From the NCBI GenBank assembly GCA_037957365.1, contig JARHVA010008350.1:76001-140000 (forward strand): a stretch of DNA of 64,000 bases, given 5' to 3'. Positions 49,991-61,620 of this stretch are shown here, piece by piece; positions within the stretch are counted from its first letter, which is position 1, and the number at the start of each line of letters is the position of its first letter. The notes under the pieces were generated by a model, which saw only the letters and a list, made by a program, of their open reading frames with translations, was not told where the DNA came from and searched no databases. Made by a program: the position numbers and the translations under genes. This DNA is from Torreya grandis (lineage: Eukaryota; Streptophyta; Pinopsida; Cupressales; Taxaceae).

Positions 49991-51996
49991 CTCCTTCTTC
50001 ACCTTGTCCAAAGGGTCTAACTTCTTGATCCACTTCTCATTAGTATGACCATATAGCATTTAGTCTTGACTGATCTTCCTCATATGCCTTATTTTTTAAT
50101 CTTTTACAATATATCCTCTCTAATCACAATTATAGCATATGATTATGCTTCTACTATTGAAATGGACATTCATCTTATTCTTCCATGATGAATTGATTCT
50201 ATCATGATGTCTATAATCCTTAGCTCTATATCTATATTAATTTCATGAGAAATGGTAACCATTGAAAGGATTCTCATACCTTGTCTATCTAATGTTAAAT
50301 GATGAAATCTACCTTTGTTTTCTCTTGAAGAAGTCACATTCTTCATGACTTTTTGATGACTAATTTTAGTCTTAGATTTAAGAGTCTCTACATAGGTCTT
50401 TACTTTATCAGTACCATTACTTCTTAATAGTCTATTATCCTTTGAGGGTTGAATCTCATTGTTTTACTTTTGGTATTATTTGAGTTCAAGACCTGTATCA
50501 TGTGGAGACCTCTAGATATTCAAAATATCACCAAGGACTTCAATTCTCTTTTAAATTGTTTAATGTGTTTTCAATTTGATTGTTGCTTGACCTAACTCTA
50601 CATTTAAAGACTCCATTTCTATTCCAAACTTGTTTCATTCTTCCTCCTTGGTATTAATACTTGTAGTGACAATCTCAATATGATTTTTCAATTGTTTGAT
50701 GATCCCTTCATATTCATTGGTGTTGTTACTTAGTCTCTCTTAAAACAAATTGATTTGTTCCTCATAAATCTTAACCAATGATCTCAGTTTTTGATTATTC
50801 CATCTTTGAAACTTTGAATCCTCTAAAGAACTCACCAATTATGCCTCAAGGTTCACTTTATCCTCTTATTCATCTGATTCTTCATCATCCATAAGACTTT
50901 TCCCTTTGAACAACCCTCATTGTCTATTTTTATATCCATGAATAAGGTTTCATTGATATCATGATCATTACTATCAGATGTACTTGTGTCACTTACATCA
51001 GATGAGCTACTATCTTCTTTAATATATAATCTTCTCTTATTCTTGAGTGACCCTTTATTGCCTTCATACTTATTGAAACTCTTTTTGCTCTTATTAGGAT
51101 TATAAAAAAAATTATCATCATCATGATGTTCATTATGCTCTCCATCATGCTCATTTTTATCCTTGTTAGGACATTTAGATACAAAATGACCAATCTTATC
51201 ATATTTAAAGAACTTGAAGGGTAACTTTCCCTTATTCTTATGTAATCCTTTCCTTAGTTTTCTCATGAACATGGCTTCTATCTTGTCATCATCAATGTCT
51301 ATCTCAATTTCATAATTAAACTTTTTACCTTGTGACATTTCTTAAATTTGAATGAAACTTATTTTTTGTAAGGATTTTCATCACTTGTTCTCATTTCATA
51401 GGCAGTCAGTATGCCATGAATCTCATCCATCTGTATCACGTTAAGATCTTTTATATCCTCCATAGCAAACACTTTTGAATCAAAATTATATGTTAGGAAT
51501 GTTAGTACCTTTTTTACTACTTTTGATTCTTCCAACTTATCTCTTAGACCTATAGTAGCATTTACCACTTCATCTAATCTTAACATATAAGATGCAATGT
51601 CTTCATCCTCCTTCATTCTTAAACTTTCAAACTTTCTTCAATGGGTCTATAACTTTGCCAACTTCACTTTGTTGTCTCCTTCATATATGGTTTGAAAATT
51701 TTAATAAATCCCTTTGGTTGTATCACAATGTATGACCTTTAAAAATTCTTCCTTTGAAAGGCCATACAAGATGGCATTCATTGCCTTAGAGTTATTCTCA
51801 CTTGCCCTCTTTCCTGTTACATCAAATGGTGGTATATAAGGTGGAGTGAATCCATCATGAATAGACTGCCATATGTTATATCCTAAGGACATTAGATATT
51901 TATTAATTATTATGATCCAAAATGAATATTTATTCCCATTAAAGAGAGGAGCCTTACTGATTGAGAGATCTCCTTGTACTTGATGACTAGACATGT
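49991..51996 (-). pseudogene. S3 gag
   Basis: Start MSSHQVQGDLSISKAPLFNG at 51994. Capsid blocks include YSFWIIIINKYLMSLGYNIW, RASENNSKAMNAILYGLSKE, LDEVVNATIGLRDKLEESK and MDEIHGILTAYEMRTSDENP. The zinc knuckle near 51190 reads F-F-K-Y-D-K-I-G-H-F-V-S-K-C, so two Cys are lost. A Glu/Asp/Ser-rich part follows (EDSSSSDVSDTSTSDSNDHD), then coiled-coil-like sequence to about 50500. A second knuckle, C-Y-N-C, is visible near 50140, as in S1. Stops are fewer in the C-terminal half of the capsid than elsewhere. Confidence 0.9.
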
Positions 51997-52043
51997 TTAT
52001 CTTTCTAGGATCTCTTTTAAGCTATTAGTCCCACTTCAAAGGA

Positions 52044-52058
52044 CCAGGATCTATACCA
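52044..52058 (-). other. Primer-binding site of S3
   Basis: Minus-strand TGGTATAGATCCTGG begins six bases after the LTR end and resembles the initiator tRNA-Met site TGGTATCAGAGC. Confidence 0.75.
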
Positions 52059-52063
52059 AATTT

Positions 52064-54088
52064 TGAAATCAAAATCATTGAGAAATTGGGCAAATTAGTG
52101 TTTAAAAACTTTATTTTAATTATAATTTAACAATCCTTAAATCATTAATGAAATATAGTGATATATAAATGCATAAAGAACCATTCACATGAGCATAACA
52201 TAAGAAAATACATATATGAGTGAGAAAACCTCAAGGGGAAGAAAAACCACTATGCATTATATAAATGGAATATATTCCTATAAAATAAAAGACCAAATTT
52301 TTTTGAGAACCAACTCAACTTGGAGCACCAACCCCTATGAAGTCAAGCACCCACTTTACTAGGCTTTAATAAGCACCTACTTTCAAGGAAGCACCAACTC
52401 CCTAAATGATTTAGCACCAAGTCAACCACCTCATGAATTTTGATCACCACATCTCTAATATTTTCTTATGGTCTCATTTAGATACCCCCTTATGTTCAAC
52501 CATGCAACATTTTATTTGCTTATATTTTATATATTCAAATAGGCCTAAACAGCCTTGTATATAGACTATACACATGGTCACACACAACATGGTCAACCAC
52601 ACACATTCAACCTCTTAGGTAAACCATAAAATAGATCTTATAACATCTTATAAACATGATTCAAATGTAATTTGAACCCATTTTGGTCTACAACAACTCT
52701 ATTAGTCCTCATTTCTCTTTTAGGTCTCATAGAGACTTAATTACATTAGGTCTATCCTCTTAGCATCAAAAATTGATGTTCTTGGGCCTAGATTCCACTC
52801 TCCAACAATAAAAAACAATTAAATCACTTATAAAATGACCTATAATGACCTCCTCCATGCTTGGTTAGACCTCTATCTTTATTTGATACCATGAAATCTC
52901 CATTAGGACAAAATGTTCTATTAGACCTTCAAATCTATCTTTTCATCTCTGCTTAGGTTTTGCACTATTTGTACCATTAAGTCTATTTGTGATTGGTTAA
53001 ATTGGATGACCAAATTAGAATGCTATAAGGTTATGACCTATCTATAAATTATCATATACATGTAAAATGAGTCTATAGCTTCTTCTATAATCCATTTTCT
53101 TTTCTTGACAATTACAAATTTTGAGAGCTACAACAACTTATTGATAAATATGCCTATATTTATGCATTCTCTCTCTCATATGACTAACCACCACCACATG
53201 AAGGTACCTGAGATATTTAAATACATTATCTAATATTTTTTATTGGAATTTTAATCCATTTTTATCTAATTTGAAGATCTTTCACATTGGGTCCTTATTA
53301 GATTTTTAGGGAGATTTAACACAGGTTTTGGTGTTAATGATTGTTTATAATGTACTACCATTTAAATCCAAAACCAATTCCTAAATATATTATATAGGAC
53401 ACTTACGCATCTCCCCTTAATATCTTAAATTTTCATGAAGAGATTACACATGCCAACAAACATCTAAAAGTGCTTCTCGGATCTTGAGATCTCATTTTGT
53501 GAACTTAAGAAGGCCTAAAACACCAATTCATGAAATTTCCTAAAAAACATGACCTTAAAATTTGTGAACATGCCTAGATAACTTATTTAACCTATTTCCA
53601 TTCTCACATATACATACTTTCCATGAAATCTGATAGTCATAGATTATTAGACCATGCAAGGTCTAAGAGAGGTCTAGGTGGAGAGCTAGATTAAAGGTCC
53701 TACCCCTTAAGACTCACCTTGAAACTCTCATGAGTGATTTTATACTTTTATATCATTATTAAAAAGCTACAAAAATAATTTTCATGCCTACATTCATTCA
53801 CTTTTTTGTGAACATAACTATTCATGTCATGATTAGGCTCATGCCTAATCTTCCTCTGCACTTTAACATCAATGACATGTACCTTCATGCAAACATAAGA
53901 TTGTAGACAATACTCCAAGAAATTATTTTTATTCAAATTATGTCATTTAATTTCTCTCACGACAACATGAAACAATTATGTCATGCATCTTATCATTTTC
54001 TTGTCACATAACATACTACCAACTATCCTTAGTCACCTTTGACATCAACCTTCACAAGATGCACCTTTGACATCAATGATAGTACTCA
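52064..54088 (-). mobile_element. 5' LTR of S3 (2025 bp)
   Basis: In element orientation it starts TGAGTACTATCATTGATG (ending at 54088) and ends TTTGATTTCA (52064), so both TG and CA are intact. Its 52926-54088 part aligns with the 3' LTR at about 45304-46464. Compared with the S2 LTR, about 580 bp are missing at 52925. The flanking base at 54089 is already gypsy coding sequence. Confidence 0.9.
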
Positions 54089-56045
54089 AAATGAGATCCA
54101 AAAAAATATAATGAATTAATTATCATATATGTATTTCAAAAATATAATTTTTTTATAATGGACTACAAACATTTCTTGAATCTAAGGGCATCCTAATAAA
54201 ATGTCAAATACTCCTACACTAGGTACTATTATGAATATGGTGTCCACATATATGGGACATACATATAAAGGTAAATTAGTCTCACCAATGGAGCAATGAT
54301 TGTGACCACTGAATATTTTAATGACCATGGTAGTTGGAATCATATCTTGTTCTATGTATCCAATATGATAAATAAGTGTGTTTTTACACATGTTCACACT
54401 TGACCTATTATCAACCATGACACTTTGAATATGTTGGTGATCAATGTGTGAATTAAAAACTAAAGAGTGTAAATAGTAGTCATCATCAATTATCTCATGT
54501 TCTATAAATGTGATGAGTGGCCTAGATGGAACTAATGTATTATAAACACCTATGATACCATTTAAAGGATGGTGGTACTCTACATGGGAATGGTAATGAA
54601 TTGGTAGAGAGTGCACATCATCTGCATAGTGCATGCCTAATGTATCTATAGTCTCATTAATTGTGTGACGAGGAAAAAGATCATTAAATATTTTTATTGA
54701 TTTAATTTCAAATGGTTATGCTATTTTACTTTATTTTGGCATGCAAACATCAATGATGTTTGGATATATCAAATCTTGAATTTTGTTTCTCAAAATGATA
54801 CTTCTATTAATAGTATGGCTTAATGCCTTGTGATAGTTGCAAAATTCATTCTAGTCGAAACATTTTGGAAGAGGTTTATTCATATCAAACTTTTTAATGG
54901 GAGGGAGAGATATGATATTACATTCCAATAATGTTTTGAGAACCTTATATGGATCTTTTGGTAAGTTATTGAACTGGCATCATGGAAGGGATCATAAGAC
55001 AATGTGTTGAGTAGGCTTTGTAACTACATGTATTATTTCTTTTGATCATTTTTATTATTGGTTAGACTTATCGTATATGGTGTCTTACTTTAATTCTTGG
55101 TGTTAGCATCAAAATTGGTTGTGTACTTAAGCTTGTTAATTTCTAATAACTTGACTTCTATTTCCTTTACTGTATGACACAATTTTGTGAATGAGTTGAA
55201 GATTTTGAACATAATGGATTCATTCCAAGATGGAAGTAAAAATTTCTTTAATACATCTTTTAATTCTCCATCTGTCATAATATTTGTCATTTTGGATAAC
55301 ATGGTCTTCCATCTTAAAATGTATTTGAGTATGGCTATTTGAGCATAAGAAACCTTCTCTCTAATGTTGGTTCAGAAATGTGCAAGAAACATGTCATCCA
55401 ATTAATTAAATGCATGTATTTATTTGTGTGGTAAATCATAGTACCATTGTAATACATAGTGCTTGAGACTTATTGATAATATATTAGTCAATAATCTATC
55501 ATTAAACACATAGTAAAAACATGTTGCATGAAATTCTTTGAGATATTATTCAAGGTCACCCTTGCCATCATATAGTGGAAGCTTACATTCCATAATCCTT
55601 TTAGGTAAACAATATACTATTATATGTTTTTCCAATGGAGTGTGAAATAAAACATGATAATATAGTCCCTAAGTAGGTTTCAAAGCACCTTTCTCCAAAT
55701 GTAATGCCTTAGTTTATAAATATTGAATCTATTACATAAGGTATCATACATCACAAAAAGAGGAGTGTGTGTTAAACAAATGTGGTTTTACCAATAATAG
55801 AGTATGAATTGGTATGGTAATATGTTGAATCCCCTAAGTTGCCCCCATTATAATTAAGTGGTACTAAATTTGTATCCATAAGAAGATTAGAGTTATAATT
55901 CTCATATGATTGTCCATCAGATGAATTATTAAGTTCTACTCTAACATATTTGATAAAATCATTTGTCATATCCATATTCAATAAGAGAAACCCTTGTAAC
56001 TATTCCCTATCCATGTCATCAAATATGTTGCCTTGCTCTACCATT
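54089..56045 (-). pseudogene. Ty3/gypsy gag and protease relic (G3)
   Basis: A likely start at 56045 opens MVEQGNIFDDMDREQLQGF. Gag blocks are readable in pieces: YVRVELNNSSDGQSYENY near 55940 and MLSKMTNIMTDGELKDVLKK, FLLPSWNESIMFKIFNSF and KEIEVKLLEINKL at 55302-55130. The protease frame at 54634-54182 holds HIQSVMVDNRSSVNMC, where the usual D-N-G-S-S reads D-N-R-S-S, and the second block FDILLGCP at 54182-54205, then a stop and IQEM. The reading is then cut at 54089 by the S3 LTR, so RT and integrase are displaced or lost. Stops and frameshifts are dense in 54700-55700. Confidence 0.78.
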
Positions 56046-57330
56046 ATGAATTGAATAACTAATTTTTTTCAAATATGAATTTGAAAGAGGTTTATATAGT
56101 ATTTTGGTTAAAGTAGGAAGAAACAATATACTAAAGTAGGATAGTAATGTTGTTAAGGAAAAATAGTGTAAATATTGTAGAGAAAATCTAAAAATTATAA
56201 CATAGCTAATGGAAAAAAAAATATGGATACAAACCCTAACAACATCTATGGTTAGGGCTTGGTAATATTAAAACAATAAATAAGTTAACCAATATGTTTC
56301 ATCAAATTTAGGATTCAAAGTGAGAATCCTAAATGACAACACTACTGCACAAAATTAGGAGAATAATTTAATAATAATAAAAATCACTGATTTGGATCTA
56401 TTACATTTTAGAAACTTACCAAAAATAATAAAAGTGTAACAATAAAATAAAGATTTAGTTGAAAGCTATTCCTATGGGAGGAATCAGGATCTGAAACATA
56501 GTGCAGAGGGGATTGGTGATTGGAATTAGGAATATGAAACTCAATATGTAACAACCCCACTAGGTTTTACCAAAATATAGTAATTTAAAAAAAATTAATT
56601 ACACATATTCATCTTAATGATTTGTCTATGAGAAATCTAATTAGTGATATTTAAATAACTGCATTCATTTAGTTAACCATAAGGTTTATATCAAATACAC
56701 TTAGTTAAGGATCACTGTGAACAAATATAACAATAATACATAATGCTGAGAAATCAATAAATACTAAATCTAAATCATTAATGAAATAGTATAAATTCAG
56801 CCACAACTGATACAACATTACAACTACTATTATATAAGTACAATGAATAAATATCACAATTTTTTGATATAAATAATATCTCAAATAATAATACATGATA
56901 CAAAGTTCCATGGAGCATGAATCTCCATGACTCAAGTATTAGTCTGTAATCTCAAGTCTAGTCTCTAGTGTAGTAATCTAGCTAGGAAGGAGAGTATCAT
57001 TTATGCACTTTTTCACAACAATAAACCATAGATCTCCCACACTATTTTCCAAAAAGGGGATGGTCCTCCCTTTGCGGGTGGATAAATGATGATGGTGTAA
57101 GAATCTATAGTGACAAACCATAACATGTGTGTTATAGATATCTAATACATAATGTATATCATAAAGAAATATGTTCTGACATGATATCACATAAATATGA
57201 AAACTATATCAACATATGATATCACATAAATAATTAATGATCTCAAGGATAAGTCAATTTCATACACACCACTCAATTGGATTACACCTCATCTTTCATT
57301 GATGGCACTAAGCAATCCAGTGTAATCTAT
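56046..57330. other. Non-coding flank; possible LTR remnants
   Basis: 56046-56540 is upstream of the G3 gag and may hold its leader or LTR. TGTAACAACCCCACTAGG at 56548 looks like a plant LTR start on the + strand, but I found no partner. GATTACAC at 57280-57287 pairs with GTGTAATC at 57320-57327, just before the G4 LTR. No gene is supported. Confidence 0.4.
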
Positions 57331-58432
57331 TGATCCAGGTGGATCCATGTACCATTCTATTTTAAAAAGTCTTCAAATTTTGTTCAAATCATTTTCACAT
57401 TGTATTACTCATAAAGAGATTTCTAGCACTTTTTGCGGTTCAAAAAATGGAGTCCTGATGCTAAAGATATGGCTAGTTGAAGAAATCTTGCGACAGGGGG
57501 TGTCGAAAGTGACGTGGCACTGTTGAAAACATGTCAAGTGGACCAATAGCCCCTTGACACATGGAAAAATAATTTAGTGCAAAAAAATGTTGGTTTGTTA
57601 TTTTTATTCACATGTTATTTGAAATTTTCAAACTTTGAAACAAGGCGCCAAAGAAACTGCCACATCACCCATCCCACCAACCAAGCATGGACCAAGTCAA
57701 ATCAACGGCCTAAATGGGTTCCTTTGTCTTATGAATTTGAAGAGGGTTCAAACTTGTCTATTTAAAGCCTTGAAAACTAAATTCCCAGCAAATGTGGGAC
57801 ACAACCAAGTCCATAGGTGCCAAAAAAGGAGGGAAATCATTTCAAATTTCATGCTAAGCCCCCCTAAGAAGAAGGATAACCTTTTCCTCATGCCAAGGCA
57901 CCTTGAAAGGTGGGAGGAGGTTTTGAAATCCTGACCTGTCATCTAAAATATTAAAGCCTTGACCACTTTAGCCATGGGGGTCGAAGTGTTATAAAAGGGA
58001 CTAATTTCTACTTGAACAAACATGAAAAGTAGACTGTGTAAAGAGATTTAAGAAGGTTCGAGACATGTTATTGCTTTGTACGGCCTTGGGCCATTATTTT
58101 TAGGTCTAAGAGATATTTTTATAGGAAAAAAAAGATCAGAGAAGGTGAATTGAAGACTTGTATTGATTTTGGAAGCCATTTGTTGCACAAAATTAATGAC
58201 GGTCCTCACTTCGAACAGACTCGGAGACGTAGGCTATTGAAGCCGAACTCCGTTACCAATTTTCTGGTGAATTCTTTGAATTTTCTCTAATTATTATTTA
58301 GTTATGATCTTCATTTTATATCTGGTTTTAATTTCTTTATAAAAAATTAAACAAAAAAATGAGAAATTGAAGGATCTCTTAAACGTGAACAAGTGATTTT
58401 TGAATATACTACACTTGTACTTTTAGTTTACA
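57331..58432 (+). mobile_element. 5' LTR of G4 (about 1.1 kb)
   Basis: It starts TGATCCAGGTGGATCCATG and ends near TTTAGTTTACA (58432; 58436 is an alternative). It matches 63072-64000 over its first 920 bp. It contains a TATA box and a CpG-containing stem-loop at 58222-58252. The left flank TCTAT (57326-57330) would be the target duplication; the right flank is outside the window. Open frames at 57577-57942 are not genes. Confidence 0.92.
57990..57998 (+). promoter_or_regulatory. TATA box of the G4 5' LTR
   Basis: TATAAAAGG in the middle of the LTR, conserved in the 3' LTR at 63733-63741. Transcription would start about 30 bases downstream, defining the U3/R border near 58020-58025. Confidence 0.7.
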
Positions 58433-58443
58433 GATCAAATTTT

Positions 58444-58457
58444 TGGTATTAGAGTGG
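58444..58457 (+). other. Primer-binding site of G4
   Basis: TGGTATTAGAGTGG matches the initiator tRNA-Met primer site (TGGTATCAGAGC) at 10 of 12 positions, a few bases after the LTR end and before the gag ATG at 58485. Confidence 0.8.
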
Positions 58458-58484
58458 TTGTTATTTAATAGTGATTACTAGTGT

Positions 58485-59540
58485 ATGTTGACAAGGTCTA
58501 AATACCAAAAGGGTGAAGGAAAACTCATTGAGTATAATCTAGAGATTGGTTCAAGGCATGCTTCAAGGATGGCAGAAGAAGAGATGGAATCTGAACAAGC
58601 TTTCCACCGAGCCTTCATGGACATGAGAAGCATGGTTGAGGAACTTTACCGTGAAAAACAAAGGAAATCTGAAATGAAAAAGAAGGTGATTCATGATAAT
58701 CAAAAGGTAAGGAAACCAAAAAACCTTCTCCATCGGATGACGGTAAAATAATTGTGGAATCTCTCCCTTCACTAAAATTGGATATTAAGTTTGAATTACC
58801 AATGTTTAATAGTGAAGTTAGTGCTGAAAAGTTGTATAATTAGGTCAAGAAGATTGAAGTTTATTGCAGGGTCCAAAATATTGGAAGGGATGAGTCAAAA
58901 ATTCATTTGGCTACTCTTCGTATGGGAGACACAGCTCTCATCTGGTGGGAGAGTAAGTTAAAGGAAATTGAGCTTCAAAAAGGTAACTCAATTTCTACTT
59001 GGAATGAATTTATTGAAGAACTCAGAAAGCAATTCTATCCTTTAGGCTATATGCAACAAGCCATGATGGATTGGTAAAGTTTTAGACAAGAAAAAGGCCA
59101 AAGTGTTCAAGATTATACACAAGATTTTAGAAAAAAATCTTTACTTTTGAATGGTCCTTTATACACACAAGAATCACTACTAAAATATATAGGTGGGTTG
59201 CATAGTTACTTAAGACATATGATTCTTATGTTCAATCCCACTAATTTAGATGCAGTATGTGTTTAAGCCACTCATTTAGAGGTTAGAGGAAAACAATCAA
59301 AAGAATCTTTTCCTAAAGTAAAAAGTAAGCAATATAATGTTAATCAATCAAAAGGGGAAAGTTCATCAGGAAAGGGTAAATAGAAATCCACTTATACTGT
59401 TAAAAAATAAGAAGGAAAACCATTTTGTAATCATTGCAAGAAAAATCATGATGATTCTAAGTGTTGGAAACTACATCCTGAGTTCAAGCCTAAGAGGTAT
59501 CAAAAGAAAGAAAAGAAGGATAATGCTATGGTTTAGGACT
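58485..59540 (+). pseudogene. G4 gag
   Basis: The first ATG after the PBS opens MLTRSKYQKGEGKLIEYN; this frame ends at 58751 because of a frameshift near 58700. The capsid core continues in another frame: KLDIKFELPMFNSEVSAEKL, KIEVYCRVQ, ESKIHLATLRMGDTALIWWE, STWNEFIEELRKQFYPLGYM, FRQEKGQSVQDYTQDFRKKS and LLKYIGGLHSYLRHMI. This is the Ty3-type gag with its Trp-Trp and Q-x-F-x-P marks. A CCHC knuckle (CNHCKKNHDDSKCWKLHPEF) at about 59423-59485 is intact and is followed by KPKRYQKKEKKD. Stops at Trp, Gln or Arg positions are scattered. Confidence 0.88.
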
Positions 59541-60290
59541 TAGGTTCAGATTTAGGTGATGAAACTAAGATCATAGCTATGGGATTACATAATGATTTAT
59601 CTCTTTCATTTTCTAGCACTAATGATGTATCTTCTTCTAAACAGAATTCTGTGCATGTTGATAAGAAAAGAAATGAATTGTTCCACATTAGAGTTGTTTC
59701 AAAGCATACTAAGATTGACACTCTATTTGATAGTGGTTCATAAGTAAATTTAATTTCTGAAGAGGTTGTTAAGAAGATAGGCTTACGAACTAATCCCCAT
59801 CTGAAGCCTTATCCACTAGGTTGGGTGTGTGACAATGCAAAGCTACAAGTCTCATAAACTTGTAGGCTAAGGTTTGCCATCACATTTAAGTTCATATATG
59901 AGGTTGAGTTGGATATTGTTCCATTAGACATATGTGGGATTGTTTTGGGGAGCCCATATCTTTATGATAGAAAAACAATCTTCTATAGAGAGGAGAATAA
60001 GTAATTTCTTGTTAAGGATGGCATTGAATATATAGTTAGAGCACATCACATTAGAACAAGTCTTTCCTTGGTTATAGTAGGGCAAATGAAAAGACTAGTT
60101 AATTCAAGCAAGACTTTTTGTCTCATGTTGATTAAGTCTAAGGAAAAAGAATATTCTCAAGCTTTGGAAAAAAGTGATACTAGACATAAGAATGAATTGG
60201 TTGAAATTATTTCTACTTACGATGATGTATTTCAGGATCCTAAGGGCTTACCCCCTAAAAAGGGAGTTCAACATAAAATTTAGCTATTGT
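59541..60290 (+). pseudogene. G4 aspartic protease and linker to RT
   Basis: HTKIDTLFDSGS at 59704-59742 keeps the catalytic D-S-G. VNLISEEVVKKIGL and ELDIVPLDICGIVLGSPYLY (second protease block ILGSPYL) follow. The linker ends in the 60068-60283 frame with ELVEIISTYDDVFQDPKGLP, the usual run-in to gypsy RT. Three internal stops are visible. It would process the gag-pol precursor. Confidence 0.87.
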
Positions 60291-61620
60291 AGGATTCTCC
60301 TCTCCCTAACATTGGCATGTACAGGTTATCAGTGGTGGAAAATGAGGAAATAAAAAAATAGGTAATGGATCTATTGGATAGAGGTGTTATTCGTCCAAGT
60401 TCATCTCCTACTAGTTCACCAATTATTTTGGTGCTAAAGAAAGATGGCACTTGGTGAATGTGTGTTGATTTTTGTGCCTTAAACAAAATTACTATTAAGA
60501 ATCGTTACCCTCTTCCTCATATTAATGATTTGTTGGATCAATTAAAACATGTTATTTATTTCACTAAGTTAGATTTGAGAAGTGGATATCATCAAGAATT
60601 AATGAAGGTGATGTTTGGAAAACCACCTTCAAAACAAAATAGGGATTGTTTGAATGGATTTTTATGCCTTTCAGGTTGTGTAATGCCCTGGCTACATTCA
60701 TGAGATTGATCAATGATGTTTTTAGATAGTTCCTTGATGATTTTGTGATAGTTTACTTAGATAATATACTGATTTTAAGCAAGTCATGGGAAGAGCATGT
60801 GATCCACATTAAGAAAGTCATGGATGCATTATGAAGGGAAAAAAATTTTCTAAAAATGTCAAAATGTGAATCTGGCAAGACCTCTTTGATATACTTGGGT
60901 TACATTGTAGGACATGGTGAATTGAAAATTGATCCTACAAAAGTGGCAGTCATTATTAATTGGCATACACCCACTCACACAACTGAGGTTAGAAGTTTTC
61001 TTGGTGCAGTACAGTTTTGGAGAAAGTTTATTGCACAATTTTCATATATTGCATCACCTTTGCATTCTTTGACAAGTGTGAAACATGTCTTTCAATGGGG
61101 AGGCAAACATCAAAAAGCCTTAGACACTTTGAAAGAAAAGATAAGTATTTCTCCGGTCTTGGCACTTCCTAATATACAATAACCATTTGAGATCGAGACA
61201 GATGGAAGTGAGTATGTTATGGGAGCTATTTTAATGCAAGGTAAGAAACCAGTTTGTTATCATTCTGAAACATTTACAAGTGCAGTAATAAAATATCCAA
61301 CTTATGATAAGAAATTGTATGGATTGGTTCAAAGTGTTAAAAAATGGAAACATTACTTAATGGGCAAAGAAACAATAATACATATAGATCATCATCCCTT
61401 ACAGTATCTCCAATCACCAACCAAGCTACAACAGTCTAGAAATTTTCATTGGATGGGTTTCTTACAATAATTTCATCTTGTGATCAAACATAAAAAAGTA
61501 ATTCAGAATAAGGTTGCAGATATGCTATCTAGGCCTCCTGTGGTTGTTGCATCTATTCTTTTACAACATGGTTCTTTGTCTCATGAAAGTTATAAATAAC
61601 AATAAGTGAATGATCTTGAT
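60291..61620 (+). pseudogene. G4 reverse transcriptase and RNase H
   Basis: RT motifs: [49 protein letters not shown] and [14 protein letters not shown] small deletion, apparently 4 bases, just after GYHQ (about 60597) shifts the frame; the expected EWIFMPF-type block is present in the new frame. The catalytic Y-L-D-D is Y-L-D-N (60754-60765), one G-to-A change. Then KCESGKTSLIYLGYIVG, VRSFLGAVQFWRKFIAQFS, and RNase H with EIETDGSEYVMGAILMQGKK, YPTYDKKLYGLVQSVKKWKH and HIDHHPLQYL. Stops are few from 60856 on. It would make the DNA copy and remove the RNA template. Confidence 0.92.

Larger units (their letters stand above)
45293..54088 (-). mobile_element. Sirevirus-like Ty1/copia retrotransposon S3
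   Basis: On the minus strand the order is 5' LTR (52064-54088), PBS, gag, protease, integrase, RT, RNase H, PPT and a partial 3' LTR (45293-46464). It is the best preserved copia here: the RT catalytic box is intact. The protease active site and integrase Glu are mutated, however, and stops are frequent. It is inserted in the G3 gypsy element and is itself interrupted by S2. Confidence 0.92.

Noticed and set aside
57577..57942. Overlapping open frames of 62-99 codons
   Set aside because: They lie in the G4 5' LTR, upstream of its TATA box, and are not maintained in the 3' LTR.
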